64,000 nucleotides of DNA from Lichenifustis flavocetrariae. Lineage in GTDB: Bacteria; Pseudomonadota; Alphaproteobacteria; Rhizobiales; Beijerinckiaceae. The DNA lies in contig NZ_JAMOIM010000006.1 of the NCBI RefSeq assembly GCF_026130545.1, positions 124,001 through 188,000 on the forward strand. Reading direction: 5' to 3'. Below, piece by piece: positions 26,755-35,690 of the stretch (positions within the stretch are counted from its first letter, which is position 1; each line of letters begins with the position of its first letter). Position numbers and translations under genes: made by a program. The notes below the pieces were generated by a model, which saw only the letters and a program-made list of their open reading frames with translations, had not been told where the DNA came from and searched no databases.

Positions 26755-27724
26755 GGCTGGTCCTCACGCGTGGGTCGAGGGTGGCGTAGAGGATGTCGAC
26801 GACCGCATTGGCACCGACCACGAAGACGGACGCATACATCACGGCCGCCATGATCATCGGGAGATCGAGGTTGCCGAAGGCGTTGAAGGTGAGGAAGCCC
26901 ACGCCCTGCAGGCCGAAGACATATTCGACGAGCAGCGTGCCGCCGCCGACAAGCGCCCCGAAGTCGAGCCCGAATAGAGACACGAAGGTGACGAGCGACG
27001 TGCGCAGCGCGTGGCGGATGAGAATACGCCGTTCGCTCAGGCCCTTGGCGCGCGCCGTACGGATGAAGTCCTCCTGGTAGGCCTCGACGAGGCTCGCGCG
27101 CAGCACCCGGCCATAGAGTCCGATGTAGAGGATCGCCAGCGTGATCCACGGCACGACCAGGGCCTTGAACCAGCCCCACGGGTCCTGCGTCAGCGGCACA
27201 TAACCGAGCGCCGGCACCCAGGAGAACAGCCAGGTGTCATGGTAGCGGCTCTGCGTGATGAGGTTCGCGACCTCGCCGACCCAGAAGACCGGCATGGAGA
27301 CGCCGATGAGGCCGAGCACCATCAGGGTCTTGTCGACCCAGGTGCCCCGCATCATGGCCGCCGTAACGCCGATCAGGATCGACACCACCACCCAGAGCAC
27401 CGCCGCGCCGAGCAGCAGCGAAAAGGTGATCGGCAGGGCCTCCAGGATCGAGGGGATGACCTTCTGGCCACGATTGACGAAAGAGGTGAGGTCGCCGGTG
27501 ATGAACAGGCGCTTCATCAGCAGCAGATACTGCACCCATATGGGCTGGTCGAAGCCGAAATCGTGACGCACCGCGGCGAGCACCTCGGGCGAAGCGTTGC
27601 GGCCCGCGATGCGGGCGGCTGGATCGGCTCCGGGCGTCACGAAGAAGATGAGGAACACCAGGACCGAGATGCCGGCCATGACGAACAGCATCTCACCGAG
27701 GCGGCGGAGGAGGATGAAGCCCAT
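26747..27724 (-). CDS. Peptide-type ABC transporter permease (DppB type)
   Basis: A 325-residue inner-membrane permease from the ATG at 27724 (MGFILLRRLGEMLFVMAG). It has six hydrophobic segments and the DppB-type N-terminal helix and periplasmic loop (FVTPGADPAARIAG, DQPIWVQYL). The EAA-like cytoplasmic loop RTARAKGLSERRILIRHALR contacts the ATPases. The ATG overlaps the stop of the DppC-type gene (ATGA), and its end overlaps the DppD start. An open frame reaches further upstream through the neighbouring gene but is an out-of-frame shadow there. Confidence 0.9.
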   Translation of the reverse strand: MGFILLRRLGEMLFVMAGISVLVFLIFFVTPGADPAARIAGRNASPEVLAAVRHDFGFDQPIWVQYLLLMKRLFITGDLTSFVNRGQKVIPSILEALPITFSLLLGAAVLWVVVSILIGVTAAMMRGTWVDKTLMVLGLIGVSMPVFWVGEVANLITQSRYHDTWLFSWVPALGYVPLTQDPWGWFKALVVPWITLAILYIGLYGRVLRASLVEAYQEDFIRTARAKGLSERRILIRHALRTSLVTFVSLFGLDFGALVGGGTLLVEYVFGLQGVGFLTFNAFGNLDLPMIMAAVMYASVFVVGANAVVDILYATLDPRVRTSRA

Positions 27725-28767
27725 CAGTCTTTCACGCGGAGCTTGGCCCGGGGATCGAGCGCGTCGCGCACGCCGTCGCCGAAGACATTCAGGGCCACGA
27801 CGGTGATCACCACCGCGATACCGGGCAGCACGGCCACGAGCGGACGCGTGTAGAGCAGGCCCTGGCCGTCCTCGATGATCGTGCCCCACGAAGCGGCCGG
27901 GGATTGCACGCCGATCGACAGGAAGGACAGGGAGGATTCGGTGATCATGTTGAGCGCCATGGTGAGCGGCGCGAAGACGATGAGGGTCGAGGCCACATTG
28001 GGCAGGATGTCGACCACGAGGATGCGGCGCTGCGGCACGCCGAGGCCGATGGCGGCAAGCACGAACTCGCTGCGCTTCAGCTGGAGAACTTGCCCGCGGA
28101 TCGGCCGCGCCACGTAAGGGATGAAAATGAGGCCGATGATCAGGATCGGCAGCAGCAAGCTGTCCGACGAGATCGTGATCGGGCCGATGACGAGGCCGTG
28201 CGAGATGGTGACGATCGAGAGCGAGATCGCGAGGAGGAAGACCGGAAAGGCCCACATGATGTCGAGCAGGCGCGACAGCACGATGTCGACCCAACCGCCG
28301 AAGAAGCCCGCCACGATGCCGACAAGGCCGGCCAGCACCAGAGTCAGCACGGTCGAGGAGCCGGCGATGAGCAGCGAGTTTTGGCCGCCGTAAAGCAGGC
28401 GCGCCATCACGTCCCGGCCCTGCGTGTCGGCGCCGAAGAAATAGGCGCCCGTATAGGTCGGGCCGATCGGTGTCGTGCCGAGGCCGAGCCCCTCCGTCTC
28501 GGCCTGCATTACGGCGACGTCCTCGCCGTTGACCGTAATGGTGCCGCTCAGGTTGGAACTGAACGGGTCGGTCTTCGACACGTAGGTCGCATAGAGTGGC
28601 GCCATCAAGCAGACGACGACAATCAGGACAAGAACACCGAGCGCCGTCATGGCGGCCTTGTCCTGGCGGAGCTTGCGGAAGGCGGTGGCCCAGGGGCCGC
28701 GACTGACCTGGACCCGCCCGGGTGCCGCCGCCGCGGGAGGCGCGACGGCTTCGGTGATGAGGGTCAC
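27724..28767 (-). CDS. Peptide-type ABC transporter permease (DppC type)
   Basis: A 347-residue permease with the DppC layout: a hydrophilic start of about 40 residues (MTLITEAVAPPAAAAPGRV), one N-terminal helix, a large periplasmic loop (residues about 65-115) and five further helices. GADTQGRDVMARLLYGGQNSL and AAIGLGVPQRRILVVDILPN (EAA-like loop) are typical. It pairs with the DppB-type permease. In this operon the C-type gene comes before the B-type, the reverse of the usual dpp/opp order. It ends by overlapping the next gene with ATGA and follows the binding-protein gene by only ten bases. Confidence 0.9.
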   Translation of the reverse strand: MTLITEAVAPPAAAAPGRVQVSRGPWATAFRKLRQDKAAMTALGVLVLIVVVCLMAPLYATYVSKTDPFSSNLSGTITVNGEDVAVMQAETEGLGLGTTPIGPTYTGAYFFGADTQGRDVMARLLYGGQNSLLIAGSSTVLTLVLAGLVGIVAGFFGGWVDIVLSRLLDIMWAFPVFLLAISLSIVTISHGLVIGPITISSDSLLLPILIIGLIFIPYVARPIRGQVLQLKRSEFVLAAIGLGVPQRRILVVDILPNVASTLIVFAPLTMALNMITESSLSFLSIGVQSPAASWGTIIEDGQGLLYTRPLVAVLPGIAVVITVVALNVFGDGVRDALDPRAKLRVKD

Positions 28768-28777
28768 GGGATCGGCT

Positions 28778-30463
28778 TTACTTCACCCAGGCTTGTGAAA
28801 ACAGCATGTGGAAGCTGTCGTTGAACATGAAGTTGCCGACTCGCGTCGAGATGACGTCGACGCGCTTGGGCTGGAAGAGGGCGGCGGCCGGAGCCGCATC
28901 CGTGATCTCCTTGTCGATCTTCGCCCACATGACGTCGGCCGCCTTCGGGTCGGTCACGGCTGTCGCCAGGGCCTGCTTCATGTCGCCGTCGACCTTCTTG
29001 TCGCACCACCCCGAGATGTTGATCGAGGAATCCGAAGCCGGGTGGAACGAGTCGCAGCCGTAGAGCACGTTCAGGAAGTCCGACGGAGCGGGATAGTCAG
29101 CGTACCAATCGGTCACGCTGATCTGAACATTGTTGTTGGTGTTCTGGATGTAGGTGAATTGGATGTTGTGCGAGACCGTCTTGAGGCTCGCGTCATAGCC
29201 GAGGTCGCGCAGCACGCCCTGCATATAGGTCGCGATGGATTTCGGGATCGCCTTGTCGTCGCCGATCAGCGTCACCTTCTGGCCTTTGGTGCCGGATTCC
29301 TCGATGAGTTGCTTGGCCTTCTCCATATCGGGCGCGGTCCATTTTGTGCCCGGGCTCTTGGTGAAGGGGCAATAGGGCTCATAGCCCGCCATGCCGACCG
29401 GCAGATGCTGGCAGAGCGGCGCGGCCAGGTTCGGGCCACCGAAGATGCCCACGAGCGCTTTACGGTCCACCGCGTAAGCCACGGCTTGACGCGCCTTCGC
29501 GTTGTTGAAGGGCGGCAGGTTCACGTTCATGGGCACATAATAATAGGCCGACAACGTGTGGACCTTCACCTGCTTGGCGTATTTTGTCCCCAGTTCGCCC
29601 AGGCGGTCGCTCGGCGGATCGTCGAAGGTCCAGTCCGCCTGTCCGTTGAGCACAGCCGTCAGGCCCGCCTGATCGTCGAGGCCGAAGTTGTAGTCGAATT
29701 CATCGATATAACCATCCGGCTGGGCGTCGACGCTGAATTCCTTGAAGTTCGGGTTGCGGACGATCTTCATGCCATGGTCCGGGTCATAGCTTTGGATCAT
29801 GTACGGCCCGGTGGCGGCGGCCGGTGTCGTGCCGAGATCCTTCGGGGACGTGTCGGCCGGCAGAATCGAGGCATGCGGCACGGCCAGCTTGTCAAAAAAT
29901 TCAGCATCCGGCGTCGTCAAGTGAAACGTGACCGTATGGGCCTTCTCGTCGCCGATCACGCCGTCCTTGAGCGAACAAGTCGCGCCATCCTTCAGGCACG
30001 CCTCGGCGCCCACGATGCCGTTATAGAAGGAGCCCGCCGTCGGGCTCGACACCTTGAAGATGCGCTCGAAGGAGGCGACCACGTCGGCGGTGGTGATCTC
30101 CTTGCCGGTCGAGAATTTGAGGCCGGGGCGCAGCTTGAACACATAGGTCTTACCGCCGTCCTCGGGTTTGGGGAGTTCCTCGGCAAGATCGGGCACGATG
30201 GTATTGCCGGCCGCGCCGTCCACTTTCTTGAAGGCCAGCAGCCCGTCGTTGGTCATGCTGAGCAATTGCCAGAACTGCAGTTCGTAATTGATCATCGGGT
30301 CGATCGTGCCGGCCGAACCATGGGCGTTCAGCTTCATCACGCCGCCGCGGTGCTCTTTCATCAGCGCGTCGCGTGACTCGGCGGCCTGGGCAGAGGACAG
30401 CGTTGTGGCCGCCAGCAGCAGCGATGAGGCCAGCGTGGAAAGCCGGCGGGTCTTTGGCTTCAT
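28778..30463 (-). CDS. ABC transporter substrate-binding protein, family 5
   Basis: A 561-residue periplasmic binding protein of the DppA/OppA class. The ATG at 30463 has AAGGA upstream and starts a clear signal peptide (MKPKTRRLSTLASSLLLAAT, cleaved after AQA). Family marks are TYVFKLRPGLKFSTGKEITT with DVVASFERI near residue 130 and ARQAVAYAVDRKALV near 335. Four or more cysteines occur in the mature part (AEACLKDGATCS, LCQHLP, EPYCPF, YGCDSF and GWCDKK), so disulfides are likely in the periplasm. It is the first gene of the operon SBP-C-B-D-F. The ligand is uncertain; family-5 proteins bind peptides, opines, nickel complexes or sugars. Confidence 0.88.
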   Translation of the reverse strand: MKPKTRRLSTLASSLLLAATTLSSAQAAESRDALMKEHRGGVMKLNAHGSAGTIDPMINYELQFWQLLSMTNDGLLAFKKVDGAAGNTIVPDLAEELPKPEDGGKTYVFKLRPGLKFSTGKEITTADVVASFERIFKVSSPTAGSFYNGIVGAEACLKDGATCSLKDGVIGDEKAHTVTFHLTTPDAEFFDKLAVPHASILPADTSPKDLGTTPAAATGPYMIQSYDPDHGMKIVRNPNFKEFSVDAQPDGYIDEFDYNFGLDDQAGLTAVLNGQADWTFDDPPSDRLGELGTKYAKQVKVHTLSAYYYVPMNVNLPPFNNAKARQAVAYAVDRKALVGIFGGPNLAAPLCQHLPVGMAGYEPYCPFTKSPGTKWTAPDMEKAKQLIEESGTKGQKVTLIGDDKAIPKSIATYMQGVLRDLGYDASLKTVSHNIQFTYIQNTNNNVQISVTDWYADYPAPSDFLNVLYGCDSFHPASDSSINISGWCDKKVDGDMKQALATAVTDPKAADVMWAKIDKEITDAAPAAALFQPKRVDVISTRVGNFMFNDSFHMLFSQAWVK

Positions 30464-30641
30464 GATCAATCCTTGAGCAACGCGAGCGCGCATGAACGAG
30501 CCCTAACACCGGATGCAGCGCCATTCGTCAAGGATGATGCCTCATGGAGCATCGCCGCAGGCTGTCGCGGCGTCAGGGGTAGCCGTTTCAGGCAATGCGC
30601 GTGCCAGATGCGGGCTTGCTCGATCGTCAGCCGAGATTGTG

Positions 30642-30671
30642 TTGACGTCGCCCGGCCAAAACTGGTAGGAG
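30642..30671 (+). promoter_or_regulatory. Predicted rpsT promoter
   Basis: TTGACG (30642-30647) and TAGGAG (30666-30671) are 18 bases apart, about 85 bases before the rpsT ATG. The leader that follows contains a small stem, AGGCG/CGCCT (30682-30699), then a TCGTTTTTC run, which may be a leader structure. The rest of the 292-base gap after the divergent ABC operon shows nothing clear. Confidence 0.45.
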
Positions 30672-30755
30672 CGCGGCACTCAGGCGTCTTCGGGCGCCTT
30701 GTCGTTTTTCGGATGATGGCTGCCGTGCAGCCGACGGCTTCAGGATTTTAGGACG

Positions 30756-31037
30756 ATGGCGAATACCTCCTCGGCAAAAAAGGCCGTGCGCAAGCTCGAA
30801 CGCCGCACGCGGATCAACCGCATGCGCCGCAGCACGATGCGCACGCAGCTGAGAAAGGCCGAGGAAGCCATTGCGGCGGGTGACGCGACAACCGCCAAGG
30901 CCGTTCTGACGGCCACCGAGTCGGTTGTGATGCGTTCGGTTCAAAAAGGTGTGATCCACAAGAACACCGCCTCGCGCACCGTGTCGCGCCTGACCAAGCG
31001 GGTCAAGGCACTCGCTGACGTCGCCGCGCAGGCCTAA
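30756..31037 (+). CDS. rpsT: 30S ribosomal protein S20
   Basis: A 93-residue very basic helical protein starting [20 protein letters not shown], with the S20 hallmark [19 protein letters not shown] and a central [20 protein letters not shown]. It ends [20 protein letters not shown]20 binds 16S rRNA in the body of the small subunit early in assembly. The gene stands alone and ends at a strong intrinsic terminator. In many related genomes rpsT lies beside dnaA; here the next gene is a sensor kinase, so that linkage is broken or dnaA is on the other side of the window. Confidence 0.97.
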   Translation: MANTSSAKKAVRKLERRTRINRMRRSTMRTQLRKAEEAIAAGDATTAKAVLTATESVVMRSVQKGVIHKNTASRTVSRLTKRVKALADVAAQA

Positions 31038-31060
31038 CCGGCAATCGCTGCCAATTGACA

Positions 31061-31090
31061 TGCCCTCGCTCGATGGAGCGAGGGCATTTT
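31061..31090 (+). terminator. rpsT intrinsic terminator
   Basis: TGCCCTCGCT and AGCGAGGGCA are perfect 10-base arms around a 6-base loop, followed by TTTT. A textbook rho-independent terminator 24 bases after the rpsT stop. Confidence 0.9.
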
Positions 31091-31237
31091 GATATCTTGA
31101 TGTGTAGGGCCACAGCGCGCCGGTGTGCATTTGGCGGGAAGGGTCGTGAGCCGGACACGACTCGGGCTTGACGATCTGCGGTTGAGTCCCTCTTTATCGC
31201 TTGAGCCGCACAGGCCCGCAGTTTATCCCCCGGAACC

Positions 31238-33850
31238 ATGACCGAGCTCTCGACATCGCGCGGAGCGAGCACCAAAGCCTCGCTCGAAGCGAGCCGGATC
31301 GCAGCTCAATTTGCTGGCGTGGCTGGGAACACGGATCCGTTTGTGGCGGCGGTCCTGGCCACACCCATGCCGATGATCATCACCGATCCTCGCCAACACG
31401 ACAATCCCGTGGTGTTTGCCAACGACGCATTCTGCAGTTTCACCGGCTATTCGCGCGCCGAGATTCTGGGCCGCAACTGCCGTTTGCTTCAGGGGGCCGA
31501 AACCGACCCGGAAACGGTGGCTCGCATCCGCGCAGCGCTCGGCGAGGCGCGCGAGATCGAAGTCGACATCCGCAACTATCGCAAATCCGGTGAGTCCTTC
31601 TGGAATCGTCTGCTCGTAGCGCCCGTCTATGATGCCGATGGCGCTTTGTCCTATTTCGTCGCGAGCCAGGCCGATGTGACGGCGGAGCGGGAGCGACGTG
31701 ACACTTCCGTACGGCGTGAAGCCGCCCCGAGGGCGGAGCCCGCCGCCTCGCCGCATGAGCAGCGGGAGGATCGCGAGAACGAATTGCGCTTCGCTCTCGA
31801 GGCCGGGCGGTTCGGAGCCTGGACGCTCGATCTGACAACCGGAACCCTGAGTGCATCGCCTGCCTTCAAGGAAAATTACGGACGGGACTCGGATAAGCCG
31901 TTCACCTTCGCGGATTTGCGCGCGGCCATCCATCCCGAGGATTGCGGCCGCGTCGACGCGGCCCTGGCCGAGAGCATGACCCAGGGCGGCGACTACAACA
32001 TCGACCATCGTTGTATCGCCCCGGCAGGCGATATCCGATGGGTTGGAATGCGGGGGCGCCCGATCTACGCCGCCGATCGCCGGCCGCTGCGGATGAGCGG
32101 TGTGTCGATCGACCTCACCGAGCAGAAGCGGGCCGATCGTTTGCGGCAGGCCCTGGTCGAACTCGGGGGCTTGTTTCGCAACAGCCAGGACCCGGGAGAG
32201 CTGTCCTTCGCGGCCGGGCAGGTGTTGGGCATGACGCTCGGCGTCACGCGGGCAGGGTTTGGCGAGGTGGACGCGGCGACGGACACCATCGTCGTCCTTC
32301 GGGATTGGACGGCCCCATTCGTCGCCACGCTGGCCGGAGCCGCGCATCTTCGCGACTACGGGTCTTTCGTCGACGATCTGAAGCGGGGTGACACCGTCGT
32401 TGTGTCCAATGCGGCGATCGATCCGCGGACGGCCGGCTCCGCAACCTCTCTCGAGGCCGCTGCGGTGCAGGCCATGATCAATGTGCCGATCATCGAACAG
32501 GGTCGCCTCGTTGCCCTGACGTTCGTCAACAATGCCGTGCCGCGGATCTGGCACGACGACGAGGTCCGGTTCGTACAGGAAGTGGCGGAGCGGACGCGCG
32601 CCGCCGCCGAACGCCGCCGCGCCGAGCAGAACCTGGCCAACCTCGCGGCGTCGCTGGAGCAGCAGGTCGCGCAGCGCACCCACGAATTGTTGAACGCCGA
32701 AGAGGCCCTGCGGCAATCGCAGAAGATGGAAGCGATCGGCCAGCTGACCGGCGGCGTCGCCCATGACTTCAACAATCTGCTGACCGTCATCCGGTCCTCC
32801 GTCGATCTCATGCGACGGCCCAATCTTTCGGAGGAGCGACGTCGCCGCTACATCGATGCCATCGCGGATACGGTCAACCGGGCCGCCAAGCTCACCGGGC
32901 AGCTCCTGGCCTTCGCGCGCCGTCAAGCGCTCAAGCCGGAAGCGTTCGACCTCCGCGAACGCCTGGCCGGCATCGCCGACATGCTGGATGCGGTGACGGG
33001 CGCCCGTATCCGGGTGATCACGCAACTGCCAGACGAGGCATGTTTCGTGCGCGCCGACATCAGCCAGTTTGAAACGGCGCTCGTCAACATGGCCGTCAAT
33101 GCCCGGGATGCGATGGATGGCGAAGGCGCCCTCACGCTGCGTCTCGTCCAGACGGACGCCATGCCGGCCATTCGCGGTCATGCGGGAACGACCGGCCGCT
33201 TCGCGGCGGTGTCGATCACCGATACGGGCGAGGGGATCGCCACTGGCGATCTCGTCCGGATCTTCGAGCCTTTTTTCACCACCAAGGGCATTGGCAAGGG
33301 AACGGGTCTCGGGCTCAGTCAGGTGTTTGGCTTCGCCAAACAGTCTGGCGGCGATGTCGACGTCATGAGCGAGGCGGGCCGCGGCGCCACTTTCACGCTC
33401 TACTTGCCGCAAATCGAGTTGGTCGACCCCGAGAAGACCGAGGGGCTGGCCAGACCCGGCTTGGCGCCGGGCGGCGGGGGGCGGCGGGTCCTGCTGGTTG
33501 AGGACAATGTCGAGGTCGGACGCTTCTCGACCCAGGTGCTGCAGGATTTGGGTTACAAGACGATCTGGGCCATGACAGCCGCCGATGCTCTCAGCAAACT
33601 CGACGGCGGAACGATTGTCGATGTCGTGTTCTCGGATGTCGTCATGCCGGGAATGAGTGGGATCGAAATGGCCAAGCAGATCCGCAACAGCCATCCGGAC
33701 CTGCCCGTCGTGCTGACCAGCGGGTACAGTCATGTGCTCGCCGAAGAGGGGGCACACGGTTTCGAGCTGCTGCACAAGCCGTATTCGGCCGAGCAACTCT
33801 CCACTATCCTTCGCCGCGCGACGGCGGGGAGGCGATCGAGGAGCGACTAG
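31238..33850 (+). CDS. LOV-PAS-GAF hybrid histidine kinase (putative blue-light sensor)
   Basis: An 870-residue soluble hybrid kinase. Residues about 33-150 are a LOV-type PAS domain. GRNCRLLQG carries the photoactive cysteine (Cys81), with NPVVFANDAF, NYRKSGESFWN and a final SQADVT around it, all needed for flavin binding and the cysteinyl adduct. A second PAS (about 180-295), a GAF-like domain (about 305-450) and a coiled linker (LANLAASLEQQVAQRTHELL) follow. HisKA has the phosphoacceptor His509 in VAHDFNNLL; the HATPase shows NMAVNARDAM and DTGEGI; the C-terminal receiver has Asp800 in FSDVVMPG. No output domain or adjacent response regulator is present. The only transcriptional neighbour upstream is terminated rpsT; downstream lie surface-polysaccharide genes, a possible but unproved target. 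Confidence 0.9.
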   Translation: MTELSTSRGASTKASLEASRIAAQFAGVAGNTDPFVAAVLATPMPMIITDPRQHDNPVVFANDAFCSFTGYSRAEILGRNCRLLQGAETDPETVARIRAALGEAREIEVDIRNYRKSGESFWNRLLVAPVYDADGALSYFVASQADVTAERERRDTSVRREAAPRAEPAASPHEQREDRENELRFALEAGRFGAWTLDLTTGTLSASPAFKENYGRDSDKPFTFADLRAAIHPEDCGRVDAALAESMTQGGDYNIDHRCIAPAGDIRWVGMRGRPIYAADRRPLRMSGVSIDLTEQKRADRLRQALVELGGLFRNSQDPGELSFAAGQVLGMTLGVTRAGFGEVDAATDTIVVLRDWTAPFVATLAGAAHLRDYGSFVDDLKRGDTVVVSNAAIDPRTAGSATSLEAAAVQAMINVPIIEQGRLVALTFVNNAVPRIWHDDEVRFVQEVAERTRAAAERRRAEQNLANLAASLEQQVAQRTHELLNAEEALRQSQKMEAIGQLTGGVAHDFNNLLTVIRSSVDLMRRPNLSEERRRRYIDAIADTVNRAAKLTGQLLAFARRQALKPEAFDLRERLAGIADMLDAVTGARIRVITQLPDEACFVRADISQFETALVNMAVNARDAMDGEGALTLRLVQTDAMPAIRGHAGTTGRFAAVSITDTGEGIATGDLVRIFEPFFTTKGIGKGTGLGLSQVFGFAKQSGGDVDVMSEAGRGATFTLYLPQIELVDPEKTEGLARPGLAPGGGGRRVLLVEDNVEVGRFSTQVLQDLGYKTIWAMTAADALSKLDGGTIVDVVFSDVVMPGMSGIEMAKQIRNSHPDLPVVLTSGYSHVLAEEGAHGFELLHKPYSAEQLSTILRRATAGRRSRSD

Positions 33851-33929
33851 GAGACAGTCGCGATGACGTGGCTCGCGACCGACATCGAAGCGGTCGCACC
33901 CAATCCGCCCCTCGTTTAGTCGGGAGAGG

Positions 33930-34361
33930 CTATCTGCAGACCCGACGGGTCCTGTAATCGACGACTTGCCCATCTTCATCGTAGACCGGCCGTCTCACGA
34001 GGTGGCACACCGGTTCGTCGTCGGCTTCGGCATCATAGGCGGCGGGAGGCGGCCCGTAACGGGGTGGCGGTGGCGGTGGCGGTGGCGGGTCATAGCCAGG
34101 CGGCGGCGGATACGCAGGCGCGGCTTGCCCCTGGCTACCCAGAATGGCACCCCCCACCAGACCGCCGATAACGCCGGCCCCGATGGCCGCCCCGACGCCG
34201 CTGTGATGCTTTTTCTTCTGGGGCTGTGGCGGCTGTCCCTGTCCCTGCGGTCCAGGCGGCGGGCCACGGCCTTCTTGGGCCATGACCGGGGCCGCCGTTA
34301 CGGTGAGAAGAGCGGCGGCGACAGCGGCGTGGACGCTTGATCGTAAAGTCGAACGGAACAT
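33930..34361 (-). CDS. Secreted glycine-zipper, proline-rich protein
   Basis: A 143-residue exported protein from the ATG at 34361, preceded by GGAGGAGG. The signal peptide MFRSTLRSSVHAAVAAALLT ends at VMAQ. It is followed by a Pro/Gln-rich stretch and a basic patch (QKKKHH), a glycine-zipper segment GVGAAIGAGVIGGLVGGAI (about 57-75), a long run of prolines, and a C-terminal globular end with two cysteines (EPVCHLVRRP, RRVC). Glycine zippers insert in or lie on membranes; the Cys pair may form a disulfide. Related small proteins are common in Rhizobiales envelopes, and no function is known. The run of GGTGGC repeats on the plus strand is simply the proline codons. Confidence 0.75.
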   Translation of the reverse strand: MFRSTLRSSVHAAVAAALLTVTAAPVMAQEGRGPPPGPQGQGQPPQPQKKKHHSGVGAAIGAGVIGGLVGGAILGSQGQAAPAYPPPPGYDPPPPPPPPPRYGPPPAAYDAEADDEPVCHLVRRPVYDEDGQVVDYRTRRVCR

Positions 34362-34496
34362 GCCGACGTTCCTCCTCCGGCGCATGTGATTATGAGACTC
34401 GCACTTTCGCAGGTCGGTGCGGTCAAGTCACCTGCCGATCGTCAAGGCCAAGCGCCACGGGGTTGTCACTATGCCATGCACGGCACTCGTCAACCC

Positions 34497-35678
34497 TCAG
34501 TGCGACACAGTCTCGGGTTTCGTCCCCCTGACACTCTGCACCAGCCGGCGAAGTCTGTCGTTTTGTCGCGCCCAGGCACGCCATCGTGTCGAGGTGGCCG
34601 AAGCCCACCCACGCATCGATAGCGCCTGATGCAGCTCGCACATGGCCAGAGGCGTGACGCCGATCCTGCGTTTGTAACTGTAGTCGCCGATGGTGAAGTC
34701 GAAGGCCCGAAACCCCTCGGCATGCAGCATTTTCATGGTGCGCTCGATCACCATCCGGCCGGGTGAGAAATTCTTCCATTGCGGGCCGGGCGTCGCCAGC
34801 CGCGTCATGGCGTAGTGCGTGCCGTCGGTGAGGCCGAGAAGCGCCGCCACGACCTCGTCGCCGATCGTCAGCGCGGTGAGAATGGCCGTGCCGTCGCGCA
34901 ACCCCTCGGTGACGATCGCGCGATAGAAGCTGCGCGCCGGTTCGGCGTCGAGAGCGTAGGGCAGGCCGAGTTCGGCGATGCGTTCCCGTTGCAACCGTTC
35001 GAGTTCGGCGTAGACGCGCTCCGCCTCGTGCCCCGCAGCGTAGCGACGGAACGTGGCCCCGGGATGTTTCTCGAACACGCGCGCCGAGCGTTCCAATTCC
35101 TTCCGGAAGGTGCGTTCAAGCCCCCAGTGCCACTCGTCCCATGTACCCGGAACGTGGAGAATGTTGCCGATGAACTTGGACGGACTGGCGCCCGGCAGCG
35201 TCGCCAGCGGATTGGCCCGGCTGTCGACCGTCAGCGGCATCTTCTCGAAGCGAAGCAGGTCGGCCCGGGGGAGCGCTTGACGAAGCGCGGCCCAGAGTTC
35301 GTTCGGATCGAGACCGTCCGGGAAGCGCCGTCCAAGGGCTGGCGCATTGTAATCCGTCAGACCGCAGTCCGCGAAGGCGATGACATGGCGGCCGCCCTCG
35401 CGCAGGCGAACGAGTCCGAGCCCGAGAACGTCGGTGCCTGTCAGCGCCTCCTGCAGGATCACGATGAGGGGCGTGATGTCGGGGCCCGCGCAATGGCGGT
35501 ACCAAGCCCGCAGCCAGGCGGTGCGCTGGAACGGCAGCGCGTCGGCATGGGCCGTGAGGCGCTCCCACCGCGCTTCGACGGAGGTCCAATCATCGAACGC
35601 CGCCGCGGTAAGGGCCACGCCGCCGCGCCGTGCCTCAGCCGGAAGGGCTTGGCCGAGGGAGGCTTCGGTGCTGTTCAT
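34497..35678 (-). CDS. GNAT acetyltransferase of the CelD/BcsL type
   Basis: A 393-residue protein with the acyltransferase fold of PF13480. Characteristic segments are ALPFQRTAWLRAWYRHCAG near residue 48, GLVRLREGGRHVIAFADCGLTDYNAP (read in two parts), and in the second half FRKELERSARVFEKHPG, FSPGRMVIERTMKML and FDFTIGDYSYKRRIG. Such proteins accompany bacterial cellulose and exopolysaccharide loci and probably acylate a sugar or lipid-linked sugar. The gene starts 12 bases after the cupin-like gene ends, so the two form an operon. A basic C-terminal tail (residues about 355-393) may bind membrane or polymer. Confidence 0.8.
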   Translation of the reverse strand: MNSTEASLGQALPAEARRGGVALTAAAFDDWTSVEARWERLTAHADALPFQRTAWLRAWYRHCAGPDITPLIVILQEALTGTDVLGLGLVRLREGGRHVIAFADCGLTDYNAPALGRRFPDGLDPNELWAALRQALPRADLLRFEKMPLTVDSRANPLATLPGASPSKFIGNILHVPGTWDEWHWGLERTFRKELERSARVFEKHPGATFRRYAAGHEAERVYAELERLQRERIAELGLPYALDAEPARSFYRAIVTEGLRDGTAILTALTIGDEVVAALLGLTDGTHYAMTRLATPGPQWKNFSPGRMVIERTMKMLHAEGFRAFDFTIGDYSYKRRIGVTPLAMCELHQALSMRGWASATSTRWRAWARQNDRLRRLVQSVRGTKPETVSH

Positions 35679-35690
35679 CCTCCGGCCCGC

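Noticed and set aside
30756-31237. Replication origin near rpsT
   Set aside because: rpsT is often next to dnaA in related genomes, but no dnaA gene or cluster of DnaA boxes was seen here.
31223-33979. 918-codon open frame on the minus strand opposite the LOV kinase
   Set aside because: It is the antisense shadow of a high-GC gene: low-complexity Arg/Gly/Asp-rich translation with no domain, while the plus strand gives a complete multi-domain kinase.
34060-34095. GGTGGC tandem repeat, considered as a microsatellite or regulatory repeat
   Set aside because: It is the complement of consecutive proline codons in the glycine-zipper protein, so coding composition explains it.
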